Assembly (NCBI GenBank): GCA_034420695.1
Contig: DAOULB010000002.1
Span: forward strand, 1-64,000
Reading direction: 5' to 3'
Source: Io17-Chloro-G2 sp034420695
GTDB lineage: Bacteria > Chloroflexota > Dehalococcoidia > Lucifugimonadales > UBA3495
Length of the DNA stretch: 64,000 nucleotides
Shown: in pieces, positions 1 to 7,658 of the stretch
How the letters are laid out: each line of letters starts with the position of its first letter
Position numbering within the stretch: the first letter of the stretch is position 1
Notes under the pieces: generated by a model
What the model saw: the letters and a program-made list of their open reading frames with translations, nothing else
What the model was told of the DNA's origin: nothing
The model's database searches: none
Translations under genes and position numbers: made by a program

Positions 1-1
1 C

Positions 2-562
2 CCGATGGTCCACCTCCGCCCCGCCGGAGAGGCCGTCGCCCCAAGGCCCAGGAGACCTCAACCTGATGTCGAGACCGCTTCCCAAGTGGGACATTTTCAA
101 ACGCCATTGACACCCCCGGACCACGACCTGTTCGACCTGCTGCCCACGTCCCGCTCCAGCATCGGCTACCGCTACGACTGGACCACCTACGTCATTCATC
201 CCGACGCCTCCTTCACCCTGGAGTACAAAGGCCGGTGGAGTCCCTGCCTGCTGGAGTTCGAGCGCCGGGCTACGACGCCTAAGCGTGCCCGTGCCCGGCT
301 GAAGTCCTACCAGCGGTACTTAGACAGCGGATGGGCTGAGCGAGACCACGCAAAACGGCCGCCCCGGGTGCTCGTCGTCTTCGAGTCCACGGACGGGGAG
401 AAAGCCTTCCTGGACGTCGCCGACACGGTGAAGGGAGTCGCCATCATCACCTCCAACACGAAGACCCTTGCGAAGCGTGGCATCCTGGGGGATTCTTGGA
501 TACTTCCGCCACCGCACTCCCTCGACAGGCGGCCCCTGTCGGCCCTGGACCAGGTGGCATAA
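2..562 (+). CDS. Replication-relaxation family protein, C-terminal part
   Basis: The frame is open to the left edge of the window, so this is the 3' part of a longer gene; about 185 residues are visible. The segment from about residue 60 (hydrophobic strand, then EYKGRW, LLEFERRATTP, then a basic helix with KSYQRYL) resembles the C-terminal half of the replication-relaxation family. That family is found on integrative and plasmid-like elements of Gram-positive bacteria and Chloroflexota and is thought to act in replication or transfer initiation. The match rests on motif memory only. Its place at the start of a mobile region fits the call. The first ~45 residues are Pro/Arg rich and low in complexity, consistent with a linker. 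Confidence 0.5.
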   Translation, partial: PMVHLRPAGEAVAPRPRRPQPDVETASQVGHFQTPLTPPDHDLFDLLPTSRSSIGYRYDWTTYVIHPDASFTLEYKGRWSPCLLEFERRATTPKRARARLKSYQRYLDSGWAERDHAKRPPRVLVVFESTDGEKAFLDVADTVKGVAIITSNTKTLAKRGILGDSWILPPPHSLDRRPLSALDQVA

Positions 563-579
563 TGTCCACTACGCCGTTT

Positions 580-854
580 CGACCACTTCCTGTAGGGGGT
601 GTCCCAGCAGCCATGCTGGGACAACTTATTGCACTTTTACAACCCCTCCATCGCCTTACGCCCTGCCGTGTTCCAATTGGTGCAGAACTGACACGTCAGG
701 GAAAGGGTGAGGCACACCACGTCTCCATTGCACTTCAGCTTCAGTTCGTAGCTACACACGCCTCACCCGGGACATCGACCAACATCGCCTCGAAGGTCAC
801 CGGAGCATGTTCCACAACCGTCACCAGTTCGTCCCGACTACTTCCTGTAGGGGG
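580..854. repeat. Direct repeat pair around CTTCCTGTAGGGGG
   Basis: Positions 580-599 and 835-854 agree at all but about two of 20 bases (CGACYACTTCCTGTAGGGGG). The two copies start 255 bp apart, and the GTAGGGGG core recurs at 938-945. Beside a replication-relaxation gene such repeats could be protein-binding iterons or recombination sites; the sequence alone does not decide. Confidence 0.5.
601..622. terminator. Perfect hairpin after the replication-relaxation gene
   Basis: GTCCCAGCA and TGCTGGGAC form a perfect 9-bp stem with a 4-base loop, 39 bases after the upstream stop codon. It is followed by a moderately T-rich run (ACAACTTATTGCACTTTT). A transcription terminator is the simplest reading, though it abuts one of the direct repeats and could be part of a binding site. 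Confidence 0.5.
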
Positions 855-1005
855 ACAGAAGTGCATTCCTACACCTACGGTGTCAGCCTCCAACAGGTCG
901 AAGCGTGGCATTTGTTGCAGCGCACGGATCCGCCCCGGTAGGGGGTTGAACGTTGGTATACGGGTAGTGTATTGTAAGACAATGTAGTACGTCAGCAGAG
1001 AGAAG

Positions 1006-1911
1006 ATGTTCCAGATAGACAAGACAAGGAAGCACTTTGTCCCAAAGCTGTATCTGCGGGGCTTCTGCCTGGACAACCGGGCTGAACAGATATACGCCTT
1101 CGACAAGGAAAATCCTCAAGCAGGGGTTGTAGTGCGTTCCATTGAAAACGTTGAGGTGTCGAAGGACGCCTACTCTGTCGCCAATGATGCGCTCCTACAA
1201 CAACGAGAAGATCAGTGGGCGGGAATACTTAACGCCCTTAAAACGTTGAGTGTTCCTGAGCTGAATGAGTTGATTGCGGATCGCGAGAAGTCCGCTCCAT
1301 TGAGGTCTTGGCTCGCTCGCTTCGTCGTGGACTCTAAGCTGAGAAGCCGAGGTTTCCGCGAACAGATGTCGGAGCCATTGAAGGGGAATCGACTTGAATA
1401 TCGGGCGCAGCTAGAAGTGATGGAAGCAGACTTCCTTGCCCGGTTTCCTGATTCGGGCGAGCAGTTGCAGGTTGCCTTCTCCTTATCCAAAGAGATGGCT
1501 AGCGTGGATAGCGACCGAAAATTTGAAGCGCTCCATATAGACCCCTTTCTGCGGGGAAAAGAAGGGGAGAAGTGGTACAAGTGGTATGAAGAGGGCAGTT
1601 GGCGATTCGACGAAGCGCTCGAAGGCCGGAAATTCATCACGTCGGATATCCCATCGAGTTCTTTGCTGCTAGGGCCTGAACCTGAGTATCGCAATTGGAT
1701 GTGCTTCACCATGCCCCTTTCCGCGGGGTTGCAGCTGCGCGGTATGTGCGGGGATGCCCGTGTGGAGAGTGGCCTTGCTCCGAGGATGGCAGAGATGAGT
1801 GAAAGGGAGATGGACCTTGCCAACGTGTGCGTCTTCCAAAGTGCCCAGAGATTCGTCTACGCCTCATCGGAGGTCGAAATTCTCCGAGCCAGTAAGCAGA
1901 GCGAGGAATAG
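1006..1911 (+). CDS. DUF4238 family protein
   Basis: This 301-residue protein opens with the DUF4238 signature, a basic TRKHFVPKLYLRGF block, then an acidic strand and an Asp/Lys-rich segment (YAFDKENP). These are typical of this widespread cytoplasmic family, often found beside mobile elements and defence genes and of unknown function. The length is usual for the family. A mid-protein block (KFITSDIPSS, then a P..YRNWMCFTMPLS stretch around residues 210-235) corresponds to the second conserved part. It precedes a ribbon-helix-helix gene by only 6 bases, so the two are probably co-transcribed. Codon use is less GC-biased than in the chromosomal genes after 30 kb, which fits horizontal acquisition. 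Confidence 0.75.
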   Translation: MFQIDKTRKHFVPKLYLRGFCLDNRAEQIYAFDKENPQAGVVVRSIENVEVSKDAYSVANDALLQQREDQWAGILNALKTLSVPELNELIADREKSAPLRSWLARFVVDSKLRSRGFREQMSEPLKGNRLEYRAQLEVMEADFLARFPDSGEQLQVAFSLSKEMASVDSDRKFEALHIDPFLRGKEGEKWYKWYEEGSWRFDEALEGRKFITSDIPSSSLLLGPEPEYRNWMCFTMPLSAGLQLRGMCGDARVESGLAPRMAEMSEREMDLANVCVFQSAQRFVYASSEVEILRASKQSEE

Positions 1912-1917
1912 CTGTCC

Positions 1918-2136
1918 ATGTCGAGAATATCCAAGACCATCACCTTTTCCCTGCCACCGGAGATGGAGGCGCAGGTGCGTAGGGTGATGAAGGAGGACGA
2001 CCTCTCCGTGAGCGAGCTGCTCAGACAGGGTATACGCCTGTTCATGGAGGAGCGGGAGTGGCGTAGGCGGGAGCGGCTGGAACGGCTGCGCTCCCATCGG
2101 GCTGAACTGGAAGATACAGGGCGGAGGGACCGATGA
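1918..2136 (+). CDS. Ribbon-helix-helix (CopG/Arc-type) DNA-binding protein
   Basis: A 72-residue protein whose N-terminus (KTITFSLPPEMEAQVRRVM, then SVSELLRQGIRLFM) is a classic ribbon-helix-helix fold: a short beta strand that contacts DNA, then two helices for dimerisation. The C-terminal 25 residues are highly charged, the region that in type II antitoxins grips the toxin. Such proteins usually repress their own operon and neutralise a toxin encoded just downstream. Here the ATG overlapping the region of its stop (2133) leads only into a 58-codon frame that resembles no toxin, so the partner appears missing. The last codons contain one copy of a 15-bp repeat also found after the recombinase gene. 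Confidence 0.75.
   Translation: MSRISKTITFSLPPEMEAQVRRVMKEDDLSVSELLRQGIRLFMEEREWRRRERLERLRSHRAELEDTGRRDR
2116..2130 (+). repeat. 15-bp direct repeat, left copy (possible attachment site)
   Basis: ACAGGGCGGAGGGAC lies at the 3' end of the ribbon-helix-helix gene and is repeated exactly at 5077-5091. The pair encloses the SIR2-like and serine recombinase genes. A 15-base match can occur by chance in a window this size, so the attachment-site reading rests mostly on position. Confidence 0.35.
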
Positions 2137-2313
2137 ACAGCCTACTCAATCTAGTGCCAGCAGTCCTCCGACGCCAAATGGCCTTTAGGTCGGGCCCAGC
2201 AAAGGGAATCGAATCGGACATAGTGATCCAACCTGCCGTTTCACTTGGCTTGTTCACCGTGGCTGGATTGGTCTGGGGAGACCGCCCAAAACAAAGCCGG
2301 AGACCATAGCGAT

Positions 2314-3339
2314 ATGAATGATGCGTTTCTATTAGGAGCAGGCTTTTCTAAAGCAATCTGCAAAACGATGCCGACTATGACAGAATTGTATGCGCTCTTA
2401 GAACCCCTCATTGACGAAGCAGACGGTTTCAGCAGAGATGCCTACGAATACGCATCTGGCAACGTTGAGACTTTACTCTCCTACTATGCGATTCGAAGCC
2501 CGCATGACGACCCAGTCGAGTTCTTGCGTAAGAGGCGAGTAACCACTCTGCTGGAGATTGAGATAGGAACTCTACTACAAACTCGTGAGCAGGAGGGAGC
2601 CGAATCGGGGCTAAATCCAGGTGGCGCTAAGTTGATCTCTAAATGGCATGAGCGAAGAAGCCACGTATTGACAACGAACTATGACACCCTGGTGGAGAGA
2701 ATCGCTTCTGAGACGGTTTTCACAACAAGTGGAGGAAACAGCTATCCCCTCCGTTACGAGGATCTACATCCGATACCCATTAGCCCCGCCTTAACCCGAG
2801 ACGGAGGTATGGTGTTGGGATCTTCTTATCCGGACACATTCACCCTTTATAAGCTTCACGGTTCAACTGCTTGGTTTAAGTCGCCGACCGAATCAGTTTT
2901 CGACCCGATCTACGGACTATCACATGAGCAGTTGGGGAATCCTCATTACCACAAGTTCATTGTCGATAAGGGGCGCTTCATAGTTCCACCGGTGTACGAC
3001 AAGTCATCGCTTCTGAACCATGAGAGCATCCGCAACCTATGGTTGCAAGCCAAGAACCAGGCTCTACGAAAAGCGGACAACCTGTACATAATCGGCTATT
3101 CGCTTCCAGAAACAGACGCAGCTATGCAAATTCTTTTGTGGGAAGGAACACGAACTGGCCAGAATACAAATGGCAGCAAGAAGGCTCTTTATGTCGTTGA
3201 TTTGGATGAAGGCATTGGTCAGCGTTACAAAGAAAAGCTGGGCAAATACTATGACGTGAATATTTCTTACGCAGGCAGCCAAAATGCGTTTGATGATTTT
3301 GTTGAGGCATACGTGAATAATGAGGGAGATGATGGGTAG
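2314..3339 (+). CDS. SIR2-like domain protein, probable NAD-consuming defence effector
   Basis: A protein of about 341 residues with the SIR2_2-type fold. An N-terminal FLLGAGFSKAI loop matches the GAGxS nucleotide-binding motif, a TTNYDTLVER block supplies the conserved Asn and Asp, and YKLHGSTAWF supplies the catalytic His. A later IIGYSLPETD segment corresponds to the conserved GYSxxxxD motif. Stand-alone SIR2 proteins of this class are often anti-phage effectors that deplete NAD when triggered; that role is inferred here. I chose the ATG at 2314 over the upstream in-frame ATG at 2245 because the first 23 residues are unlike the family and GGAGA lies about 10 bases upstream. The gene is AT-richer than the recombinase that follows, suggesting a different origin. 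Confidence 0.8.
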   Translation: MNDAFLLGAGFSKAICKTMPTMTELYALLEPLIDEADGFSRDAYEYASGNVETLLSYYAIRSPHDDPVEFLRKRRVTTLLEIEIGTLLQTREQEGAESGLNPGGAKLISKWHERRSHVLTTNYDTLVERIASETVFTTSGGNSYPLRYEDLHPIPISPALTRDGGMVLGSSYPDTFTLYKLHGSTAWFKSPTESVFDPIYGLSHEQLGNPHYHKFIVDKGRFIVPPVYDKSSLLNHESIRNLWLQAKNQALRKADNLYIIGYSLPETDAAMQILLWEGTRTGQNTNGSKKALYVVDLDEGIGQRYKEKLGKYYDVNISYAGSQNAFDDFVEAYVNNEGDDG

Positions 3340-3399
3340 CGTAGGCGTTCCCCTACTCATCATTCCGACGTGTTCCGCGATGGTTCTTAGGAGGAGAAC

Positions 3400-5046
3400 A
3401 TGAACAAAGAGTTGCAACCCTTGACACCGGCGGCCCTCTACGCCAGGGTGTCCAGCGACCGCCAGGACGTGGACCTGTCCGTGGCCGCCCAGCTACGGGC
3501 GCTCAGGGACTACGCCGAGAAGAACGGATACCACGTCGCCCGAGAGTACATCGACGAGGCCGAGAGCGGGCGCATCGCAGACCGGCCTCAGTTCAGCAAG
3601 ATGATTGACGAGGCCAGCAAGCCCTCAGCTCCTTTCAAGGAGATTTTGGTCTGGAAGTTCTCCAGGTTCACCCGGAAGCGGGAGCACGCCGTCGCTTTCA
3701 AGTCCATGCTGAGGCGCAAGGGCATCAGGGTCGTCTCTATCACCGAAAACGCCGACGACTCCGCCACCGGCAGGCTGCTTGAGGGCATCATCGAGAGCGT
3801 GGATGAGTTCTACAGCGAGAATTTAGCACAGGAGGTCGTCCGAGGTATGAGGGAGGCGGCTTCCAGAGGGTTCTGGGTCGCCAGCAGGGTTCCCTACGGA
3901 TTCAGCAAGGTCATGGTGCAGGACGGGGCCAAGAAGCGCCCCACTCTGGAACCGGATCCCACAACCTCTCCCGTCGTGGAGCACATCTTCGACATGGCCG
4001 AGTCGGGCAGAGGCATCCTGGACATTGCCCGCACCCTCAACGACGAGGGTATCGCCAACCCCACCGGCAGGCTCTGGACCAAGAGCGGAGTCCACATCAT
4101 CCTCCGAAACGAAGCGTACACTGGAACCCTGGTCTGGGGCACAGATGCCAAGGACAAGGCGGACCCGGTGCGGGTGGAGAAGGCATTCCCCGCCATCGTC
4201 TCCAAGAGCCGGTTTCGCCGCGTGAACCGGAAGCTGCGGTCCCGCGCTTCCAGGAGGGCGCATCCTCGCAGGGTCGGCAGCACCTACCTGCTCAGCGGCC
4301 TCGTTCGGTGCAAGAGTTGCCGCAGAGCGCTCTCCGGCCAAGACGCCAAGAGCGGGAAGTTCACCTACTACGTCTGCCAGTCACTTCTTAAGCGGGGCAG
4401 CGGCACCTGCAAGACTCCCAGGCTCAACGCCCGGCGCTTCGAGGAGAAGGTGGTGGGCAAGATTCGGGAGAACGTGCTCACCGAGTCCAACATCCGGGCG
4501 CTGGTGAAGCTGGTGGACGAGGAGATGGACGGGGTGGCCGCCGAGCAGCGGCAGAAGCTCGAAACCATCGAGGCAGAGTTGGCGGACGTGAAGCGCAGGC
4601 TGGGACGGCTCTACGACCTGGCGGAGACCACCGACCTGGACATCGACGACTTCAAGTCCCGCATCAGAGACCACAGGGAACGCCAAGAGAGGCTTGAGGC
4701 CACGGCGGAGGAGGCGAGGGCGTTGCTGTCGCAGCGTAGGGAGGTCCTGGACGACGTGGAGACCATCACGGCCTACGCCCTAGACATGAGCAACTTCCTG
4801 CACGAGAGTGATCTGACGGAGCGCCGGGCATTCATCGAGAGCTTCGTGAAGGAGATCGTCGTCATGCCCGACAACGCCATGGTGCGCTACACGATTCCGA
4901 TGCCCGAGGACTCTCCGATAGGAGGGAGAGACGCCGAGGAGATGGCCCTGAACGGCTCGGTTCTGTCTATCGTCAAGTTTGGTGGGCCTGAGTGTACGGT
5001 AGATGGCACCGCCTTCAAGATGTGGCTGGGAAAGCTGGCAGCCTAG
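3400..5046 (+). CDS. Large serine recombinase (site-specific integrase)
   Basis: A 548-residue recombinase that catalyses integration and excision of a mobile element through a serine nucleophile. Residues 10-150 form the resolvase catalytic domain; LYARVSSDRQD carries the active-site Ser, followed by the helix containing EYIDEAESGR. Residues about 165-290 are the recombinase DNA-binding domain (GFWVASRVPYGF, IARTLNDEGI, IILRNEAYTG). Residues about 300-345 are a zinc ribbon with CKSCRR and later Cys residues (YYVCQ, GTCKT). Residues about 370-470 form the coiled coil that controls direction of recombination. A strong AGGAGG-like site (TAGGAGGAGAAC) sits just before the ATG. The gene ends 30 bases before a 15-bp repeat shared with position 2116, the usual layout when an integrase lies at one end of its element. 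Confidence 0.93.
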   Translation: MNKELQPLTPAALYARVSSDRQDVDLSVAAQLRALRDYAEKNGYHVAREYIDEAESGRIADRPQFSKMIDEASKPSAPFKEILVWKFSRFTRKREHAVAFKSMLRRKGIRVVSITENADDSATGRLLEGIIESVDEFYSENLAQEVVRGMREAASRGFWVASRVPYGFSKVMVQDGAKKRPTLEPDPTTSPVVEHIFDMAESGRGILDIARTLNDEGIANPTGRLWTKSGVHIILRNEAYTGTLVWGTDAKDKADPVRVEKAFPAIVSKSRFRRVNRKLRSRASRRAHPRRVGSTYLLSGLVRCKSCRRALSGQDAKSGKFTYYVCQSLLKRGSGTCKTPRLNARRFEEKVVGKIRENVLTESNIRALVKLVDEEMDGVAAEQRQKLETIEAELADVKRRLGRLYDLAETTDLDIDDFKSRIRDHRERQERLEATAEEARALLSQRREVLDDVETITAYALDMSNFLHESDLTERRAFIESFVKEIVVMPDNAMVRYTIPMPEDSPIGGRDAEEMALNGSVLSIVKFGGPECTVDGTAFKMWLGKLAA

Positions 5047-5076
5047 CAAGCCCTCGGTCTCAGGTAGTATGGCTCA

Positions 5077-5091
5077 ACAGGGCGGAGGGAC
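5077..5091 (+). repeat. 15-bp direct repeat, right copy (possible attachment site)
   Basis: Exact copy of the ACAGGGCGGAGGGAC sequence at 2116-2130, located 30 bases after the recombinase stop codon. If both copies are products of integration, the element they delimit is about 2.96 kb and carries the SIR2-like gene as cargo. Confidence 0.35.
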
Positions 5092-5095
5092 GCAA

Positions 5096-5139
5096 GCCGG
5101 GGAGTCAGTCTAGCCGAGGAACCACTGGGAATCCCCGGC
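5096..5139 (+). other. Structured stem-loop, possible RNA element or recombination site
   Basis: GCCGGGGA (5096-5103) pairs perfectly with TCCCCGGC (5132-5139). Inside it CAGT pairs with ACTG, leaving small internal loops and an apical loop rich in purines. The shape resembles a folded RNA domain or an arm-type recombinase binding site. I could not match it to a known riboswitch; the nearby GGCGGAGGGAC recalls a stretch of the SAM-I consensus, but the remaining SAM-I elements are absent. Confidence 0.4.
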
Positions 5140-5170
5140 CTGCGGTCCTCTCAACGTTCCTCCTGTTTGC

Positions 5171-5188
5171 GGCCCCGCACGCGGGGCC
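5171..5188 (+). terminator. GC-rich hairpin, candidate terminator
   Basis: GGCCCCGC and GCGGGGCC form a perfect stem with a very short loop between the recombinase and the next gene. No T-run follows (TTCGCCATTG), so termination would be weak or factor-assisted. Confidence 0.5.
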
Positions 5189-5256
5189 TTCGCCATTGTC
5201 CTGAAATCGCCGGTTGTCGTAAAATGGCCCTGTAGAAGCTCCTTTTAGGGGGAAGA

Positions 5257-5547
5257 ATGGCCAACGCAGAAACTCCGGCCCGTCAGCGCAGGCCCAAGGA
5301 GGAAACCACCCGGCTCGGCAGGGAGATATACGAGCGTGACATCAAGGCGCAGGTGGAAGCCGACCACCATGGAGAGTACATGGCCGTCGATGTCGACACC
5401 GGGGGCTGGGCCATGTCCGATGACGTTCTCGCCGCAACGGAGCGTCTGCGGGCGCTGCGCCCCTATGCAGTAGACGTCTATCTGCTTCGGGTCGGGTACC
5501 GGGCGTTGCATCACTTTGGGGGCAGGCCCTGGCGGAGAGCAGAGTGA
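5257..5547 (+). CDS. Conserved hypothetical protein paired with an aspartic protease
   Basis: A 96-residue soluble protein with a charged N-terminus (RQRRPKEETTRLGREIYERDI), then VAVDVDTGGWAMSDD and a helix-strand tail (YAVDVYLLRVGYRAL). I recognise this type as the usual upstream partner of small clan AA aspartic proteases in Chloroflexota and cyanobacteria, with no known function. AGGGGGAAG precedes its ATG, and its stop overlaps the GTG of the protease gene by 4 bases, so the two are translationally coupled. A TAAAAT sequence at about 5220 is a possible -10 element. The pair behaves like a two-gene accessory module, possibly toxin-antitoxin-like, but that is inference. Confidence 0.65.
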   Translation: MANAETPARQRRPKEETTRLGREIYERDIKAQVEADHHGEYMAVDVDTGGWAMSDDVLAATERLRALRPYAVDVYLLRVGYRALHHFGGRPWRRAE

Positions 5548-5915
5548 TTGAGGGAGTGGTGAATTCCGCCTACGAAGCCGTCATACCCCTTTCTCTGCAA
5601 GGCCCGACGGGTCAAGCGCAGTTGGTCGAGGCAGTGATAGACACCGGCTTCACTGGTTTCCTGACGCTGCCGCCTTCACTCGTGGCGGAGTTGGGATTGG
5701 TCTTCAAGGGTGCCAGCGAGGGGACTCTGGCTGACGGAAGCGGAGTGTCGTTTGACGCCTACGACGCCACGGTGCTCTGGGAAGGCGAGCCGAGAGTCCT
5801 ACTGATCGACGAAGCGGACACCACCCCGCTAGTGGGTATGTTGTTGCTCGACAGGCATGACCTGAGCATCCAGGTTCGGGACGGCGGTCGGGTGGTCATA
5901 CAGGCCGGAGGGTAG
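5544..5915 (+). CDS. Clan AA (retropepsin-like) aspartic protease
   Basis: A 123-residue single-domain protease. The AVIDTGFTGFLTLP block contains the DTG active-site triad of retropepsin-like enzymes, and the later PLVGMLLLDRHDLSIQV strand is the conserved second half of the fold. Such proteins act as homodimers, each subunit giving one catalytic Asp. The length is typical. It begins with GTG overlapping the stop of the preceding small gene. Substrates of this bacterial group are unknown; the upstream partner protein is the obvious candidate. Confidence 0.85.
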   Translation: MIEGVVNSAYEAVIPLSLQGPTGQAQLVEAVIDTGFTGFLTLPPSLVAELGLVFKGASEGTLADGSGVSFDAYDATVLWEGEPRVLLIDEADTTPLVGMLLLDRHDLSIQVRDGGRVVIQAGG

Positions 5916-5945
5916 CGCCAGCGCTCCCGAACCAACGCATCCACT

Positions 5946-7634
5946 TCAGACCCCCTCCGCCTCCTCCCCCACCGCCATCCGGTGGCCGACGCGGGGCTCC
6001 GCGAATATGTAGGTGGGGTTTTCGGCATCGTCGCCCAGCTTGCGGCGCAGCTTCATCAGGTGGGTGCGCAGCACCCGCAGGTTCCCCGGCTTTCCCGGAC
6101 TCCACACCCGCCTCAGCAACCGGTCATGGGGCACCACCCGTCCGGCCTCCATCGAGAGCTCCGCCAGCAGGTCGAACTCGGTGGGCGTCACCGGCACGGG
6201 CTTCCCCGAGACCGTCACCCTGCGCTGGGCATAGTAGATGGTCATGTCCCACAGCACGAAGGGCTCCTCCGGCGCCGGGACCTGGGGCTCACCGAACCGT
6301 CGCAGCGCCGCCCTCACCCTGGCCACCAGCTCCGTCGGCGAGAAGGGCTTGACGATGTAGTCCGTGGCCCCCTGCTCCGGCACCCTGGCCACCGTCTCGT
6401 CCCTGCCGTAGGCCGACAGGAATATCACCGGGATGCGGGAGACCGCCTGCAGGTCACCCATCAGTTCTGTTCCGTCGTGGTCCGGCAGCATCAGGTCCAG
6501 CAGGGCCAGCCGGGGGCCGTGCTCCCCCATAAGCGCCAGCGCCTCCTCCGGGTCTTCGGTCACCACGGGCCGGAAGCCCGCGTTGGATAGGGCGTCCCGC
6601 ACCGACCTGAGTATCAAGGGGTCGTCGTCCACCACCACCACCGTTCCCGCGGACGGCCCCGCATCCTGGGAGCGAGCGGAGCGAGGAGCGGGTCCGGCGT
6701 CCTGGGTCACGCGCAGAGTGAAGATGAACCGAGCTCCCAGGCCCGGCCCGTCGCTTTCGGCGTGGATGCGGCCTCCGTGGGTCTCCACTATCCCATTGCA
6801 GACGGCCAGCCCCAGGCCGGTGTCGCCCTCCGTATCGCGGTTCTCCTTGCGGGAGAACTTGCGGAACAGCCGAGGCAGGTCCTCGGCGGGTATCCCCCGC
6901 CTCTGGTCGGCCACCGAGACCTCGACGTCGCCCCCGGAGCGCGCCGTGCTCACCCGGATGACCGAGTCCTCGGGCGAGTTCCTGGCCGCTTTGGAGAGCA
7001 GGTTGCCGATGGCCTGGACGATCCGCCTGCGGTCCGCCATAACGAGGGGCAAGTCGGGCGCGACGTCGATAGCCAGGTTGTTCCTATCCCCGGTGCTGGT
7101 GAAGTCGTTCCGGGCCCGGTTAACCAGGGCCGCCACTTCCGCCGGTTCCGGGTCCACCGGCAGCACCCCCGTCTCGATGCGGGCCACGTCCAGCAGGTCG
7201 CCGATGAGCTCCCGCATGTGTTCGGCCCGGTCGATGATGATACGGTGGAACTGGCGTATCTCGGCTGGGTCCAGGTCCGCCGCCGCGTTCTGAAGGGCGG
7301 TGGCTGCGCCCAGGACGGAGGTCAGGGGCATGCGAAGCTCGTGGCTCACCATGGCCAGGAACTCAGCCCGAAGCCGTTCCTGCTCCTCCCCGTCCGTCAT
7401 GTCCTGCAAGGTGACCACCACCGACTCCAGCTCCCCATCGCCGGAGCGAATGGGCGTGGCGTTCAGCAGGACGCTGATGTTCCGTCCGTCTGGGACGCCC
7501 ATGACGATCTCCTCGGCCCGCACCGTCTCGGTGGCCGGGGAACGCAAGCCCTCGTCGGTGAGTACGTCGCGTTGGTAGATGATGCGGACGATGAAATAGC
7601 GGGTGATGGACCGGATGGCCAGGTTGGCTTTGTA
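5946..7634 (-). pseudogene. Hybrid PAS/histidine kinase/receiver/winged-helix regulator, degraded and 5'-truncated
   Basis: Translation from a TTG at 7547 gives 533 residues: the tail of a PAS domain (RAEEIVMGVPDGR, VVVTLQDMT), an HisKA domain with MVSHELRMPL (His about 69), a GHKL ATPase domain, a receiver domain (VVVVDDDP, LLDLMLPDHDG, IVKPF) and a C-terminal OmpR-type winged helix (TPTEFDLLAEL, VLRTHLMKLRRKLGDD). The kinase looks dead: the N-box reads NLLSKAARNS, with Lys for the essential Asn, and the G1 box reads DQRRGIP, with Arg for the first Gly. The frame continues upstream without a good start to an in-frame stop at 7635-7637, next to the 3' end of the SNF2 gene. The PAS domain is thus cut. 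The receiver and DNA-binding parts look intact and may still be made. Confidence 0.7.
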
Positions 7635-7658
7635 TCAGGACATAGGCCTGAAGGATAA

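Larger units (their letters stand above)
563..1005. other. Non-coding stretch with short repeats and hairpins
   Basis: No convincing gene is seen in these 443 bases; the longest frames on both strands lack coding character and a ribosome binding site. What it holds is a near-identical 20-bp direct repeat (580-599 and 835-854), a third copy of its GTAGGGGG core at 938-945, a perfect 9-bp hairpin at 601-622 and a small hairpin at 871-883. The final 50 bases become AT-rich ahead of the DUF4238 gene and probably contain its promoter. Confidence 0.5.

Noticed and set aside
741..1106. Minus-strand frame of 121 codons before the DUF4238 gene
   Set aside because: It overlaps the start of the well-supported DUF4238 gene, has no ribosome site and matches no family.
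5076..5139. Possible SAM-I riboswitch or tRNA fragment
   Set aside because: Only GGCGGAGGGAC resembles SAM-I; no P1 stem or other conserved boxes exist and the next gene is unrelated to methionine. No T-arm consensus supports a tRNA.
6762..7658. Long plus-strand frame (298 codons) over the histidine kinase
   Set aside because: It is the antisense shadow of a GC-rich gene; its composition (Gly/Val/His rich) and lack of a ribosome site show it is not a gene.
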